The notes beneath the pieces were generated by a model. That model had not been told where the DNA came from, did not search any database, and saw only the letters and a program-made list of their open reading frames with translations. Shown here one piece after another: positions 1 through 9,055 of a stretch of 64,000 nt of DNA (within the stretch, counting starts at the first letter, position 1; each line of letters starts with the position of its first letter). The position numbers were made by a program, and so were the translations under genes. The DNA is from Pseudomonadota bacterium (GTDB taxonomy: Bacteria > Pseudomonadota > Alphaproteobacteria > Caulobacterales > Caulobacteraceae). The DNA lies in contig JAIUNU010000006.1 in NCBI GenBank assembly GCA_020161365.1, positions 1-64,000 on the forward strand. The letters are read 5' to 3'.

Positions 1-78
1 CAGACCCCGGTCGAAACCGCTTCGAGACCACGCGGCCCCGCTCAACCTAGCCCCGCCGCCGTATTGGGCCGGATCCAT
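1..78 (-). CDS. N-terminal fragment of an unidentified protein, cut by the window edge
   Basis: An open frame runs from an ATG at 78 off the left edge, giving 26 residues that begin MDPAQYGGG and end GFDRGL. A strong purine-rich ribosome-binding site (GGGGGAGGG) lies just upstream of the ATG on the minus strand. The ending loosely recalls the start of alphaproteobacterial Bax-inhibitor-1/YccA membrane proteins, which often have an xDxGLRAYM segment before the first membrane helix. That resemblance is weak and is an inference only. The call rests on the start signal rather than on recognised homology. Confidence 0.4.
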   Translation of the reverse strand, partial: MDPAQYGGGARLSGAAWSRSGFDRGL

Positions 79-216
79 ACGCCCTCCCCCGCGACAGGGA
101 TGCACTGAGTATGGGGGCGGTCTTAGCGCCGGGGATAAGTTGGCGCGTAAAAGTGAGAAGGCGTTGATTTCATTGAGATCGTCTTCGCCAATTCCGAGCG
201 TTCAGGGCGCCGAGTT

Positions 217-340
217 CCCTCTCCCAGAGGGAGAGGGTGGCCGCGAAGCGGTCGGGTGAGGGGTTTCAAAGCCGCCGCCCTGCCGGCGCGCCGGTCGAGG
301 CCGCACCCCCCTCCCCGGCCCTCTCCCCATGGGAGAGGGT
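217..340. repeat. Intergenic imperfect inverted repeat (CCCTCTCCC / GGGAGAGGG type)
   Basis: Two copies of a CCCTCTCCC-GGGAGAGGG stem flank a GC-rich core, so both ends can fold as hairpins and can also pair with each other. It fills the gap between the truncated left-edge gene and the first DUF805 gene. It resembles the G/C-tract intergenic elements at 34013-34112 and 61766-61901 in style but is not an obvious copy of them. No credible coding region was seen between 79 and 405. Confidence 0.55.
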
Positions 341-405
341 GCGTGGTCGCCGCAAGCGCTCTTTCTCTGCCTACCCGATAGAGGCGCTGAAAGACCCTGG
401 AGACC

Positions 406-786
406 TCAAGCCGTCCGAACGACCCCTGCCCCTTTGGCGGGCCAATTACAGAGCGCCAGCCAGAACACGACCCTAAGCCCCGGGATGAGCGACAGCCCCG
501 CCAACCACTCGCCCTTGCCCATATCTCGAAGCCGCTGGGCCGACATCACCAGGAGCGCAAAGACTTGGGCGCCCCAAAGGACCAAAGCCAGCCCCGCCAA
601 CGGCCATCCGAAGGCGCGCTCGATCGCGCCGACCGTCTCGGCGGGATGATCGATAACGCGGCCAAGCGCCGCGAAGCTGTAGGTGTCTGTGGTCGCCAGA
701 AAATAGCCGATGAAGCACAGATGGCCGATCAGCCAAGTGAGCGTCGTATGGGCCAGAAAGGCCTCCCGCCCCATGCCTGCCCGCAC
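406..786 (-). CDS. DUF805 family membrane protein (first of three in tandem)
   Basis: About 126 residues with several hydrophobic helices. The family hallmark is the conserved RLRDMGKGEWLAG block near residue 90, matching the R-x-HDR-x-x-S-x-W motif of the two neighbouring DUF805 proteins but with DMGKGEW in place of DRxRSxW. The start is uncertain. Alignment to the neighbours suggests coding begins just upstream, near residues reading QWFDVRAG, but no ATG/GTG/TTG lies there. The GTG at 786 is chosen and an ATG at 774 is the alternative. DUF805 proteins are small inner-membrane proteins of unknown function. Confidence 0.65.
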   Translation of the reverse strand: MRAGMGREAFLAHTTLTWLIGHLCFIGYFLATTDTYSFAALGRVIDHPAETVGAIERAFGWPLAGLALVLWGAQVFALLVMSAQRLRDMGKGEWLAGLSLIPGLRVVFWLALCNWPAKGAGVVRTA

Positions 787-848
787 GTCGAACCACTGCC
801 GGATAATAGAGCCTCGCCCACAACGTGAACCCAGGCCGAAAGTAGACC

Positions 849-1253
849 CTAGATCGAAATCGTCTTCAAGGGATTGGGACCGTAGCGATTGGCGCCCTGC
901 TCGCCGCCCATCACACCCAGTTCGACCACCGACCAGAGGATGACCAGCGAGAACAGGAAATCCAGGAAGTGCTCGGGCTGCGGCCAGATCGCGACCACCG
1001 CGATCAGGATCAGCATCGACCACCAGCCCGACCGGCCGCGGTCATGCAGCCGCTTAGAGAGCAGGCAAGCGCCGGTGAACAGCAGGATCGGATAGACGAA
1101 CCAGCCGGTCAGCCAGTGCAGGGTGTAGTTGGCGATCGCCTCGTAGAACACGGCGACCCCGACCACCACAGCCGAGGCGATCAGGAACGGCGTGCGCGCC
1201 AGCCTGCCATTCGACGACAGGAACAGTTCCGCCAGTTCGCTACGATCGCTCAT
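849..1253 (-). CDS. DUF805 family membrane protein (second of three)
   Basis: 134 residues. The N-terminal block FLSSNGRLARTPFL corresponds to the LFxGRxxRxxF opening typical of DUF805, and the motif LHDRGRSGWW sits between hydrophobic helices. The ATG at 1253 has an upstream GGAG-containing site; an in-frame start 13 codons earlier lacks support. It lies 63 bp upstream of the first copy on the same strand and 72 bp downstream of the third, so the three probably share a transcript. The shared architecture indicates local gene duplication. Function is unknown beyond membrane location. Confidence 0.8.
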   Translation of the reverse strand: MSDRSELAELFLSSNGRLARTPFLIASAVVVGVAVFYEAIANYTLHWLTGWFVYPILLFTGACLLSKRLHDRGRSGWWSMLILIAVVAIWPQPEHFLDFLFSLVILWSVVELGVMGGEQGANRYGPNPLKTISI

Positions 1254-1325
1254 TCGCCTGCTCCGAGTCGGTGGATGCACCGCTCGCGGCAATCTAGGCG
1301 TTGACGGACAAGGCTGGAAGTCCGC

Positions 1326-1781
1326 CTAGGCGACAGCCGGCGCCTCCGACGGCGATGGGCCGCGCGGCGCCTTCGGCGATGGCCCGAAGCGGTTGTCGCC
1401 GGGCGTTCCGTCCAGCAAACCGAAGTCAATGAAGACCCAGAGCAACACCAGGATGCCGACGACGTCGCTCGTCAGCGACAGCGGCTGCGGAAAACCGACT
1501 ACGGCGTCGATGCTCCCCGCCAGCTCGATACCCAGCAGCAGCAGCGCCCACCAAGCTGATCGGTTACGATCATGCATGCGTTTGGCGAGCAGCGCAAAGC
1601 TCGGCCAGACCGTCAGCAGGGTCAGTATCCAGGAGCGGTGCTCAGTCAAATCGAGCCCAAGCAGGCGCTCCAACAGCACAAAGAGGGTCGCGGCCACCAC
1701 CAGCAACCCGATCCAGTACATCCAAAGGTCGCGACGACGAAGACGCCCCTGGAAGCTCAGCATCGTCTGGGTGAAGGTCAC
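1326..1781 (-). CDS. DUF805 family membrane protein (third of three)
   Basis: 151 residues beginning MTFTQTMLSFQGRLRRRDLW, a standard DUF805 opening, followed by about four hydrophobic segments and the MHDRNRSAWW motif around residue 70. The C-terminus ends in a short Pro/Ser-rich tail that is not membrane-embedded. It would be the promoter-proximal gene of the trio, starting 41 bp after the end of the carboxylase gene on the same strand. Read-through from the carboxylase transcript is therefore possible. Confidence 0.8.
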   Translation of the reverse strand: MTFTQTMLSFQGRLRRRDLWMYWIGLLVVAATLFVLLERLLGLDLTEHRSWILTLLTVWPSFALLAKRMHDRNRSAWWALLLLGIELAGSIDAVVGFPQPLSLTSDVVGILVLLWVFIDFGLLDGTPGDNRFGPSPKAPRGPSPSEAPAVA

Positions 1782-1822
1782 ATAAGTTCTCCCCGGCTAA
1801 CAAACCGAGGAGAAAACATCGT

Positions 1823-3820
1823 TTATGCGAACTCAACCAGAATCTCATCGGCCGCGACTGGGTCGCCGCCCTTGGCGTTGACCGCCTTGACCACGCCGTC
1901 ACGCTCGGCGCGGATGATGTTCTGCATCTTCATGGCCTCGAGCACGCAGACCACCTCGCCCTCGCGGACCTGCTGGCCGGCGGCGACGTCCATCGAGACC
2001 ACCAGACCCGGCATGGGCGACAGCACCAGCTTGGAGGTGTCGGCGGCCTGCTTCTCGGGCAGCTTGTCGTGCAGCTCGGCCGAGCGCGGGGTCAGGACCA
2101 GCACGCGGGTCTTGGCCGCGCGATGACGGATGGTGAAGCCCTCGGCGGCGGGCGAGGCCTGCACGGTGAAGGCCAGGCCATTCAGCACGGCCTTGAACAC
2201 CGGCTTGCCCGGGCGCCAGTCGATGTCGGTCAGGAACAGGGTGCGGCCCTCGTCGAGCAGCTCGACGGCCACAGCCCCCTCTTCGCCGGCCACCTTGACC
2301 CGGCGACGGGTCTCGCCGATCGCCACCACCCACGCGTCGCGGGCCTCGCCGATCAGGCCGGACTCATAGCTGCGCGCCCGGGTCGCGTAGACCCGCTGCA
2401 TCGCCGCGCCGACGGCGGTCAGGATGTCGAGCTGGACAGCGGTCGGGGTCGTGCCGTTGAAGCCGTCGGGGAACTCGTCCTTGATGTAGCTGGTCGCCAG
2501 CTTGCCCGACCGGAAGCGCTCTTCGTCCATCACGGCGGCCAGGAACGGGATGTTCTGGCCCAGGCCCTCGATGTGGAAGTCCTCCAACGCCCGGCCCATC
2601 CCGTCGATGGCGGCCAGACGCGTCGGCGCCCAGGTGCAGAGCTTGGAGATCATCGGGTCGTAGAACATCGAGATCTCGTCGCCTTCGCGCACCCCGGCGT
2701 CGTTACGAACCTTGTAGCCGTCCTTCTCGCCCTCCGCCGGCGGGTCGTAGCGCACGAGACGGCCGATCGAGGGCAGGAACTTGCGGTACGGGTCCTCGGC
2801 ATAGATGCGGCTCTCGATGGCCCAGCCGTTGATCTTCAGGTCCGACTGGCCAAAGGCCATCTTCTCCCCGTAGGCCGAGCGGATCATCTGCTCGACCAGG
2901 TCCAGGCCGGTGATCAGCTCGGTCACCGGGTGCTCGACTTGCAGGCGGGTGTTCATCTCCAGGAAGTAGAAGCTCTTGTCCTGGCCCGCGACGAACTCGA
3001 CTGTGCCGGCGGAGTCGTAGTTCACGGCCTTGGCCAGGGCGACGGCCTGGGCGCCCATGGCGTTGCGGGTGGCCTCGTCCAGCAGCGGGCTGGGCGCCTC
3101 CTCGATGACCTTCTGATTGCGGCGCTGGATCGAGCATTCGCGCTCGAACAGGTGGACGACGTTGCCGTGCTTGTCGCCCAGCACCTGAATCTCGATGTGG
3201 CGCGGGCTCTCGATGAACTTCTCGATGAAGATGCGGTCGTCGCCGAAGCTGGCCTTGGCTTCGGCGCGCACGGCCGGGAAGCCTTCCTCGACGTCCTGGC
3301 GGGTCCAGGCCACGCGGATGCCCTTACCGCCGCCGCCGGCCGAGGCCTTGATCATCACCGGATAGCCGATCTCCTCGGAGATCTTCACGGCTTCTGCGGT
3401 GTCGGCGATCTCGCCGATGTGGCCGGGCACGCATGACACGCCCGCGGCCTGGGCGAACTTCTTGCTCTCGATCTTGTCGCCCATGGCGCTGATGGCGCCG
3501 GGGTTGGGACCGATGAAGACGATCCCCTCGTCCGCGCAGCGCTGGGCGAAGCTCGCGTTCTCCGAGAGAAAGCCAAAGCCCGGATGCACGGCCTGGGCGC
3601 CCGTCTGCTTGCAGGCGGCGATAATCTTGTCGGCGACGAGATAGCTCTGATTGGCGGGCGAAGCGCCGATGTGCACGGTCTCGTCGGCCATCTCCACGGC
3701 CAGGCTGCCCGCGTCGGCGTCGGAGTAGACGACCACCGTCTTGATGCCCAGACGACGGCAGGTCTTGATCACCCGGACTGCGATCTCGCCACGGTTGGCG
3801 ATCAGGATCTTCGTGAACAT
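1823..3820 (-). CDS. pccA: Acyl-CoA carboxylase biotin-containing alpha subunit, probably propionyl-CoA carboxylase PccA
   Basis: 665 residues. The order is N-terminal biotin carboxylase (MFTKILIANRGEIAVRV), an ATP-grasp domain with the GGGGKG loop near residue 160, the EMNTRLQVEHPVTE signature, a BT-like linker domain and a C-terminal biotinyl domain with the EAMKMQN biotin-attachment motif near residue 628. The enzyme carboxylates biotin using ATP and bicarbonate for transfer by a beta subunit, which is not in this window. Length and the single biotinyl domain fit propionyl- or methylcrotonyl-CoA carboxylase alpha rather than the shorter AccC. PccA is favoured in Caulobacter, but the substrate cannot be settled from sequence alone. 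The ATG at 3820 is preferred over one 13 codons upstream because the family begins at MFTKIL. Confidence 0.9.
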   Translation of the reverse strand: MFTKILIANRGEIAVRVIKTCRRLGIKTVVVYSDADAGSLAVEMADETVHIGASPANQSYLVADKIIAACKQTGAQAVHPGFGFLSENASFAQRCADEGIVFIGPNPGAISAMGDKIESKKFAQAAGVSCVPGHIGEIADTAEAVKISEEIGYPVMIKASAGGGGKGIRVAWTRQDVEEGFPAVRAEAKASFGDDRIFIEKFIESPRHIEIQVLGDKHGNVVHLFERECSIQRRNQKVIEEAPSPLLDEATRNAMGAQAVALAKAVNYDSAGTVEFVAGQDKSFYFLEMNTRLQVEHPVTELITGLDLVEQMIRSAYGEKMAFGQSDLKINGWAIESRIYAEDPYRKFLPSIGRLVRYDPPAEGEKDGYKVRNDAGVREGDEISMFYDPMISKLCTWAPTRLAAIDGMGRALEDFHIEGLGQNIPFLAAVMDEERFRSGKLATSYIKDEFPDGFNGTTPTAVQLDILTAVGAAMQRVYATRARSYESGLIGEARDAWVVAIGETRRRVKVAGEEGAVAVELLDEGRTLFLTDIDWRPGKPVFKAVLNGLAFTVQASPAAEGFTIRHRAAKTRVLVLTPRSAELHDKLPEKQAADTSKLVLSPMPGLVVSMDVAAGQQVREGEVVCVLEAMKMQNIIRAERDGVVKAVNAKGGDPVAADEILVEFA

Positions 3821-3981
3821 CGGCAACTTCCGCCCGCAGATTTTTGTGCTTTGCAGCATGGCCTATCAGGCCCCGCCGGGTTTGCAAGCTTGCCCTTAGG
3901 GCGCTAAACCAGACGACAGGCATGACACCGGTTACCAAGAGTACGGGCCGAGATGTTCGCCATCGGGAGGAGACGGCCGTC

Positions 3982-6900
3982 ATGAAGTCGATGTTCCTGG
4001 GCTCGGCTTGCGCCGTGATCCTGGCCAGCGCCGCGAGCGCCGCGCCGACGGGCGAGCCGGGGCTGCTGTTTCGCCTGTCGGGCGACAAGGGGCTGGTCGC
4101 CGACATTGCGGCTGGTGACCCTGTCCCCAACTTCGCCGACAAGGTCACCTCGATCGAGGGCAAGACCGGCCAGGGCTTCCGCGCCGCCGACGACGGGATC
4201 GTCTCCTGGAACGCGCCCGGCAATATCCAGGCCCAGCGCGGGACTCTCGCCTTCTTCTGGAAGTCCGGCTACCCGGTCGGCGTCGCACCGTTCGTGATCT
4301 TCCGCGTCGGCTACGCCGATCACTCAAGCTGGGACATGGCGTTCCTGCGCATCGACTGGAACGGCCACGGCTTCGACGCCTTCGTCACCGACAACGGCCT
4401 CTCGCGCACCCGCGTTTCATTCAAGGTCGAGAAGAATCCCGCGCCCGACGCCTGGACGCATCTGGCCTTCACCTGGGACGAGACCACCGGCGTGCAGCTC
4501 TATGTCGACGGCAAGCTGGCGGCCAAGAAGGAGACCAAGGCGGTCTATGACGCGGGCCTCGACCAGTTCGGCGTCGCGGGACGCGTCATCGCGCCCCACC
4601 AGGTGCAGAGCCGCTACAACTTCACGCGCGGCGGCGATCTGGACGAGCTGAGGGTTTACGATCGCCCGCTGGCCGCCGACGTCATCGCCGCCCTGGCCCG
4701 CGACGAAACGCCGGCCGTCGCCGCGCCTGTCGCCACGCTGGACGACCCCGCCATTCGCGCCGCATGGCGGCAGCGCTACGGTTGGAAGAAGGCCGCGCCG
4801 CCCCTCCTCGCCGACGCGCAAACCACGATCCGCAAGGTCGAGATCGCCGACGCCAAGGACATCAAGCAGTGGATGTGGCGGGCCAATGACGGGATCTCGG
4901 AAACCACCTGGCCCGGCGTCTACAACCGCTCGCGCCTGCCCGGTCGGGACGACTATTTCCCGCTGCCGGACTGGAACGTCTATGTCGACGGCGGCAAGGT
5001 CCTGACCCTGGCCCTGCCCGACGAACCCATCAACCGCATCGAGATCCAGGGGCCGGCCTATGGCGACCTCTCGTGGGCGGCCAAGGCTGGCGGGACGGCC
5101 GCGAGCGTCGGGACCCGCACCAAGGATCAGCAGCGGACGGTCACGAGTCTTGCCCGCCCTCTGACCGGCGGCGTCCTGACCTTCACCAACGTAGCGCAGG
5201 AAACCCCGATCCAGGAGTTTTGGGCCTACAATGTGACCGCCGGGGCTGAGCCCAAGGACGCCTTCAAGATGAGCTACACGGTCCGCGCCGACGTCGCGCC
5301 GGACTATCTGAACCTCGCCGATCTCAACGCCTATATCGCCGGTCGCCATCCGGCGGGCGAGCGCGCCACGGTCGTGGCCGTTCCGGAGGGCGCGCCGACC
5401 CGGCCGCGTCCCGCAACCGACCTCACAGCCAAGGGCCTGCCGATCGTCCACGTGCTGATCCCGTCCGGCTTCGGCGACGCACCGGCCGCCAAGCCCCTGG
5501 CCCGCAACTGGGCCTATGGCTGGGAGAACGCCCGCGACGGCCTGGACGGGATCGCCCTCGACATCCCCGCCCTGCCCGGCGCGGCCGGGACGGTGATCCC
5601 CCTGAACATCCAGGTGAAGGACCCGATCTGGCCGGGCCGCAACATGATCGACGTCAGCCTCTCGGTGAAGGCCGGCGAGGCCCGCACTGTGTGGCTGGAC
5701 CTGCGCGACCGCATCCTGACGCCCGACAGCCTGTACCTGACCATCGCCGCCGACAGCACAGCGTTCGGCCCGAAAGCCCTCGACGGGGCCAGGATTCGCC
5801 TGGTGCTGAAGGACCGCGACAAGGCCAGGATCGAGCACATCCAAGATCGCCTGAACCAGGTGAAGGACAACTGGGCCTTCCTGGTCGAAGAACACACCAC
5901 CTCCAAGCGCCAGGGCCTCTATCGCCGCCTCTACGCCGATATCACCGACCTGCTGCGCGTCGATCCCGACAACCAGATCGGCCGCGAATACTGGGGCGAC
6001 ATCACCTATGGAAGCCAGGGCTGGCCGGCCTTCGAGCAGCCCAAGCCCAAGGACGATACCCCGCTGTGGGCCTTCCGCCAGTTGGAGGACCTGAAGCTGG
6101 TCTCCAGGTTCATCAATTGGTGGATCGACGAGCGCCAGGCCGACTTCGGCGACTTCGGCGGCGGCCTGTCGGACGACAGCGACCTCTTGCAGCAATGGCC
6201 GGGCGTGGCGCTGATGGGCGTGCAGCCCGACAAGATCACCCGCTCGCTGAACCGCCTGACCGACGCCGTCTACAAGAACGGCATGTTCACCGACGGCCTG
6301 TCGACCATCGCGACCGACGAACTGCACGCCTATGAGGAGGGCATCAACTCCAACTCGGAGGCGATGTACGTCAACTACGGCGATCCGCTGGCGGTCGAGC
6401 GCCTGTTCACCACGGTGAAGGCGCTGCCCCGCATCGTCGACAAGAACCCGGCCGGCCACGTTCACTTCAACACCAACTGGTACAGCGGCAAGATCGCCTA
6501 TCGCGAGGGCCCGTGGGAGTGGCAGAAGCCCTATTCGTTCGGCGTCACCCATCCCTCGATCCTGATCGCCGACTACAATGGCGACGCGACGGCCAAGGCT
6601 ACGGTGCTAGGTCTGGCCGACGGCTATCTGGCTCACGCCAAGCCGGACGGCGCCCTGCCCAACGAGATCAACTGGCGCAGCGACGCCGAGCGCGGCGGCA
6701 CGGTGCTGCAAGGCTCGGGCGCGGATGGTCCGTTCCAACTGTTCTGGTCGGCCTGGCGCATCTCGGGCGATGCGAAGTATCTGGCCCCGATCACCTGGCG
6801 GATCGGCAAGACCGGCCTGAAGTCTCTGGCGGCGGTCAACGAAAACGCTCTCACCGCCCTGAATCTCGGCGCCGCCAACAAGGATGCGCTGGTCAAGGCC

Positions 6901-7755
6901 GCAGCCAAGGGCGGGGCCTTCGAGCGCTATGCGGCCTGGACCCTGACCGGCGACAAGGCCCACCTTGAGGACCTCTACGCCGACGAGATCCAGTGGAACG
7001 CGCAACATATGTACATGCACACCGAGGGCCACTGGTGGTCCGACCGGGTGGAGCTGCCGTCCGACTATCTGCAGCGCACCCGGCTGGGCGGCATCGCCAA
7101 CAAGCGCGGTCAGATGAACCCCGGCCACACTGTTTCCTGGCGCTTCGACGGCGTCGACGGCACTGAGGTCGCGCTACTGGTCAAGGACGCGACCAAGACC
7201 GGCTTCAAGGTCATCGCCTACAACACCACCGACAAGCCGGTGACGGCGACCATGACGGGCTGGAACGTCGCGCCTGGCCAATGGACTCTGGTCCAAGGCC
7301 TCGACACGAACGGCGATGACGCGATCGACGGGGCAAGCCAGACCCGCACCCTCGCCTTCGAGCGCAGCCTGGGGACCAAGGTCGTCCTGCCGCCGCGCCA
7401 GACGACGATCATCGACATGACCCTGACCAAGGCTGGCGACGATCCCGCCCAGCGCGGCGACCTGGGCGTGGGTCGCGGCGACGTCACCGTGAAGGGCCCG
7501 GTCGTCACCGCCCGGGTTCACAGCCTGGGCGCCCGGGACACGTCCGCCGCCAAGCTGGAACTGGCCGACGCCTCGGGCAAGGTGCTGGCCACCGCCGCGA
7601 TCCCACCGCTGAAGGCGCCCCGCGACTTGCTGCCCAAGACCGCTTCGGTGAAGCTGAAAATTCCAGCGGGTGTGAAGGGCTCGGGCCTGCGGCTCCGTAT
7701 CGTCTCCGATCAACCCCAGAACACCGCCCTGAACGACGAGGTCGTGCTGCCATGA
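3982..7755 (+). CDS. Large secreted protein with N-terminal LamG/concanavalin-A-like domain
   Basis: 1257 residues. A Sec signal peptide (MKSMFLGSACAVILASAASA) is followed by a LamG-like jelly-roll at about residues 25-235, recognisable from WTHLAFTWDETTGVQLYVDG and the later LDELRVYDRPL. The centre (about 650-1050) is rich in Trp, Tyr and His and reads like an alpha/alpha-toroid carbohydrate-active module. A beta-rich C-terminus follows. No characterised glycosidase or lyase family could be assigned, so a role in polysaccharide binding or breakdown is an inference. The ATG at 3982 has a perfect GGGAGGAG site; the frame also extends upstream without a signal peptide. It overlaps the next gene by 4 bp. 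Confidence 0.8.
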   Translation: MKSMFLGSACAVILASAASAAPTGEPGLLFRLSGDKGLVADIAAGDPVPNFADKVTSIEGKTGQGFRAADDGIVSWNAPGNIQAQRGTLAFFWKSGYPVGVAPFVIFRVGYADHSSWDMAFLRIDWNGHGFDAFVTDNGLSRTRVSFKVEKNPAPDAWTHLAFTWDETTGVQLYVDGKLAAKKETKAVYDAGLDQFGVAGRVIAPHQVQSRYNFTRGGDLDELRVYDRPLAADVIAALARDETPAVAAPVATLDDPAIRAAWRQRYGWKKAAPPLLADAQTTIRKVEIADAKDIKQWMWRANDGISETTWPGVYNRSRLPGRDDYFPLPDWNVYVDGGKVLTLALPDEPINRIEIQGPAYGDLSWAAKAGGTAASVGTRTKDQQRTVTSLARPLTGGVLTFTNVAQETPIQEFWAYNVTAGAEPKDAFKMSYTVRADVAPDYLNLADLNAYIAGRHPAGERATVVAVPEGAPTRPRPATDLTAKGLPIVHVLIPSGFGDAPAAKPLARNWAYGWENARDGLDGIALDIPALPGAAGTVIPLNIQVKDPIWPGRNMIDVSLSVKAGEARTVWLDLRDRILTPDSLYLTIAADSTAFGPKALDGARIRLVLKDRDKARIEHIQDRLNQVKDNWAFLVEEHTTSKRQGLYRRLYADITDLLRVDPDNQIGREYWGDITYGSQGWPAFEQPKPKDDTPLWAFRQLEDLKLVSRFINWWIDERQADFGDFGGGLSDDSDLLQQWPGVALMGVQPDKITRSLNRLTDAVYKNGMFTDGLSTIATDELHAYEEGINSNSEAMYVNYGDPLAVERLFTTVKALPRIVDKNPAGHVHFNTNWYSGKIAYREGPWEWQKPYSFGVTHPSILIADYNGDATAKATVLGLADGYLAHAKPDGALPNEINWRSDAERGGTVLQGSGADGPFQLFWSAWRISGDAKYLAPITWRIGKTGLKSLAAVNENALTALNLGAANKDALVKAAAKGGAFERYAAWTLTGDKAHLEDLYADEIQWNAQHMYMHTEGHWWSDRVELPSDYLQRTRLGGIANKRGQMNPGHTVSWRFDGVDGTEVALLVKDATKTGFKVIAYNTTDKPVTATMTGWNVAPGQWTLVQGLDTNGDDAIDGASQTRTLAFERSLGTKVVLPPRQTTIIDMTLTKAGDDPAQRGDLGVGRGDVTVKGPVVTARVHSLGARDTSAAKLELADASGKVLATAAIPPLKAPRDLLPKTASVKLKIPAGVKGSGLRLRIVSDQPQNTALNDEVVLP

Positions 7756-8249
7756 ACAAGACGCTTGCCCTGATCGCCGCCGGCCTGGCCCTCTCAGGCG
7801 GCTACGCTTCGGCCCAGACCGCGCCCGCAGCGCCGGCGGCCCCAGCGCCCGCCTATTCCAGCCGCGTCATCACCCTGGCTGAGGCCAAGACCGTCGCGGC
7901 CGCCGCCGAGGCCGAGGCCCGCAAGAACGGCTGGACCATGGTCATCGTGGTCGTCGAGTCGAACGGCGCCCAGGTGCTGGCCCAGAAGATGGACGGAACG
8001 CAGTACGGCTCGAACGAGGTCGCGGTGAAGAAGGCCTTAACCGCCGCCAACTTCCGCCGTCCAACCTCTGTGTTTCAGGACGCGGTGAAGAGCGGGACCC
8101 TGAACGCGATCTTCACCGGCGCCACGGCGGTGGAAGGCGGCGAGCTGCTGCTGGTCGACGGCAAGATTGTCGGCGCCATCGGCGTCTCGGGCGGCACGGC
8201 GGCCCAGGACGGCGTGGTGGCGCGCGCGGGTCAAGCGGCGCTGAAGTAG
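7752..8249 (+). CDS. Exported HbpS/GlcG-type (DUF336) protein
   Basis: 165 residues with a signal peptide (MNKTLALIAAGLALSGGYASA) and a Pro/Ala-rich linker. The rest is a complete GlcG/HbpS domain: ITLAEAKTVAAAAEAEARKNG, VIVVVESNGAQV, KKALTAANFRRPT and a C-terminal GAIGVSGGTAAQDG loop. Characterised relatives bind haem or act in redox sensing; others sit in catabolic operons with unknown roles. The ATGA overlap with the LamG gene implies translational coupling, so the two are probably made together in the periplasm. Haem binding is not shown by the sequence. Confidence 0.85.
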   Translation: MNKTLALIAAGLALSGGYASAQTAPAAPAAPAPAYSSRVITLAEAKTVAAAAEAEARKNGWTMVIVVVESNGAQVLAQKMDGTQYGSNEVAVKKALTAANFRRPTSVFQDAVKSGTLNAIFTGATAVEGGELLLVDGKIVGAIGVSGGTAAQDGVVARAGQAALK

Positions 8250-8276
8250 AACCTTCCGCCAAATCAATCACCTCTG

Positions 8277-8389
8277 TGTCATCCCGGCCGTAGCGCGCAG
8301 CGCGGAGAGCCGGGACCCAGGGGGTGTCGAAACGCGGTGCGCGCGGCCCCTGGGTCCCGGATCGCCTCTAAGAGGCGTCCGGGATGACA
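8277..8389. repeat. Dispersed palindromic repeat, TGTCATCCCGG family, copy 1
   Basis: The element is bounded by TGTCATCCCGG and its complement CCGGGATGACA and contains an inner CGGGACCCAGG / CCTGGGTCCCGG pair. A second copy with the same ends and the same inner pair lies at 29357-29456. It occupies the gap between the convergent HbpS-like and DJ-1-like genes and could fold into a long hairpin that slows or ends transcription from both sides. No protein is encoded. Confidence 0.8.
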
Positions 8390-8427
8390 AGTGTTCCGAC
8401 CTTGTGGGAATGGCGCTGAGGCAACCC

Positions 8428-9003
8428 CTAAGCCCCAAACTCCCGCGCGAACATCGCTTCATAGCTTGCGATCAGCGCCTCCTGCTCCGGCGCGATCAGG
8501 CGCGCGACCGCGGCCGCGAAGGTCACCGGCGCCAGTCCCGAAGCGCTGACCAGCTTGCCGTCGGTCACCGCCTTGGGCGTGTCGACATAGTGCTCGCCGC
8601 CCGCATAGCCGGGGACGACGCCGTCCAGCCAGTCCTTGCCGTTCGAGGTGTGCCGGCGACCGGCGAACAGGCCCGCGCGGGCCAGAGCCGTCGTGCCGGC
8701 GCAGATGCCGCCCACGATCTTGCCGTCGGCCAGCGCCTGGCGGATCAGCGCCGAGATCGCTGGGTTCTCCGCCTCGCTCCAGGCGTCGCTGCCGATCAGC
8801 AGGAAGACGTCGGCGTCACTGAGCACCGGGTCGTCAAAGCGGTAGTCCGACGCCGCCAGCACGCCGCCGATCGAGGTTTCGGGATCGCCGGTCGGGGTGG
8901 CGATCTCGATCTGCACCTTCAGGTGCTCGCGCAGCAGAGCCAGCACGCCGCCGGCCTCCCAATCGGCCCAGCCCGGCTGCAGAAAGGCGACGGCGACGGT
9001 CAT
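8428..9003 (-). CDS. DJ-1/PfpI family (class I glutamine amidotransferase-like) protein
   Basis: 191 residues with the Rossmann-like fold of the DJ-1/PfpI superfamily. It opens MTVAVAFLQPGWADWE, carries DVFLLIGSDAW and has the nucleophile elbow GGICAGTTALARAG with Cys101 in the catalytic position. Family members act as glyoxalases, deglycases, chaperones or proteases, and the sequence does not tell which. It is transcribed divergently from msrB with 52 bp between the two ATG codons. A shared promoter region for two damage-response genes is plausible. Confidence 0.8.
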   Translation of the reverse strand: MTVAVAFLQPGWADWEAGGVLALLREHLKVQIEIATPTGDPETSIGGVLAASDYRFDDPVLSDADVFLLIGSDAWSEAENPAISALIRQALADGKIVGGICAGTTALARAGLFAGRRHTSNGKDWLDGVVPGYAGGEHYVDTPKAVTDGKLVSASGLAPVTFAAAVARLIAPEQEALIASYEAMFAREFGA

Positions 9004-9055
9004 GTGGGGCTCCTGGTGCTACCGAAACAGCGCCGAAACGCTTACATTGGCCTTC

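Noticed and set aside
2069..3436. 455-residue open frame on the plus strand across the carboxylase gene
   Set aside because: It is the high-GC shadow of the minus-strand biotin-carboxylase gene, with low-complexity sequence and no family motif.
4417..6552. 711-residue open frame on the minus strand
   Set aside because: It mirrors the LamG gene; the plus-strand product has a signal peptide, ribosome-binding site and fold motifs, whereas this one has none.
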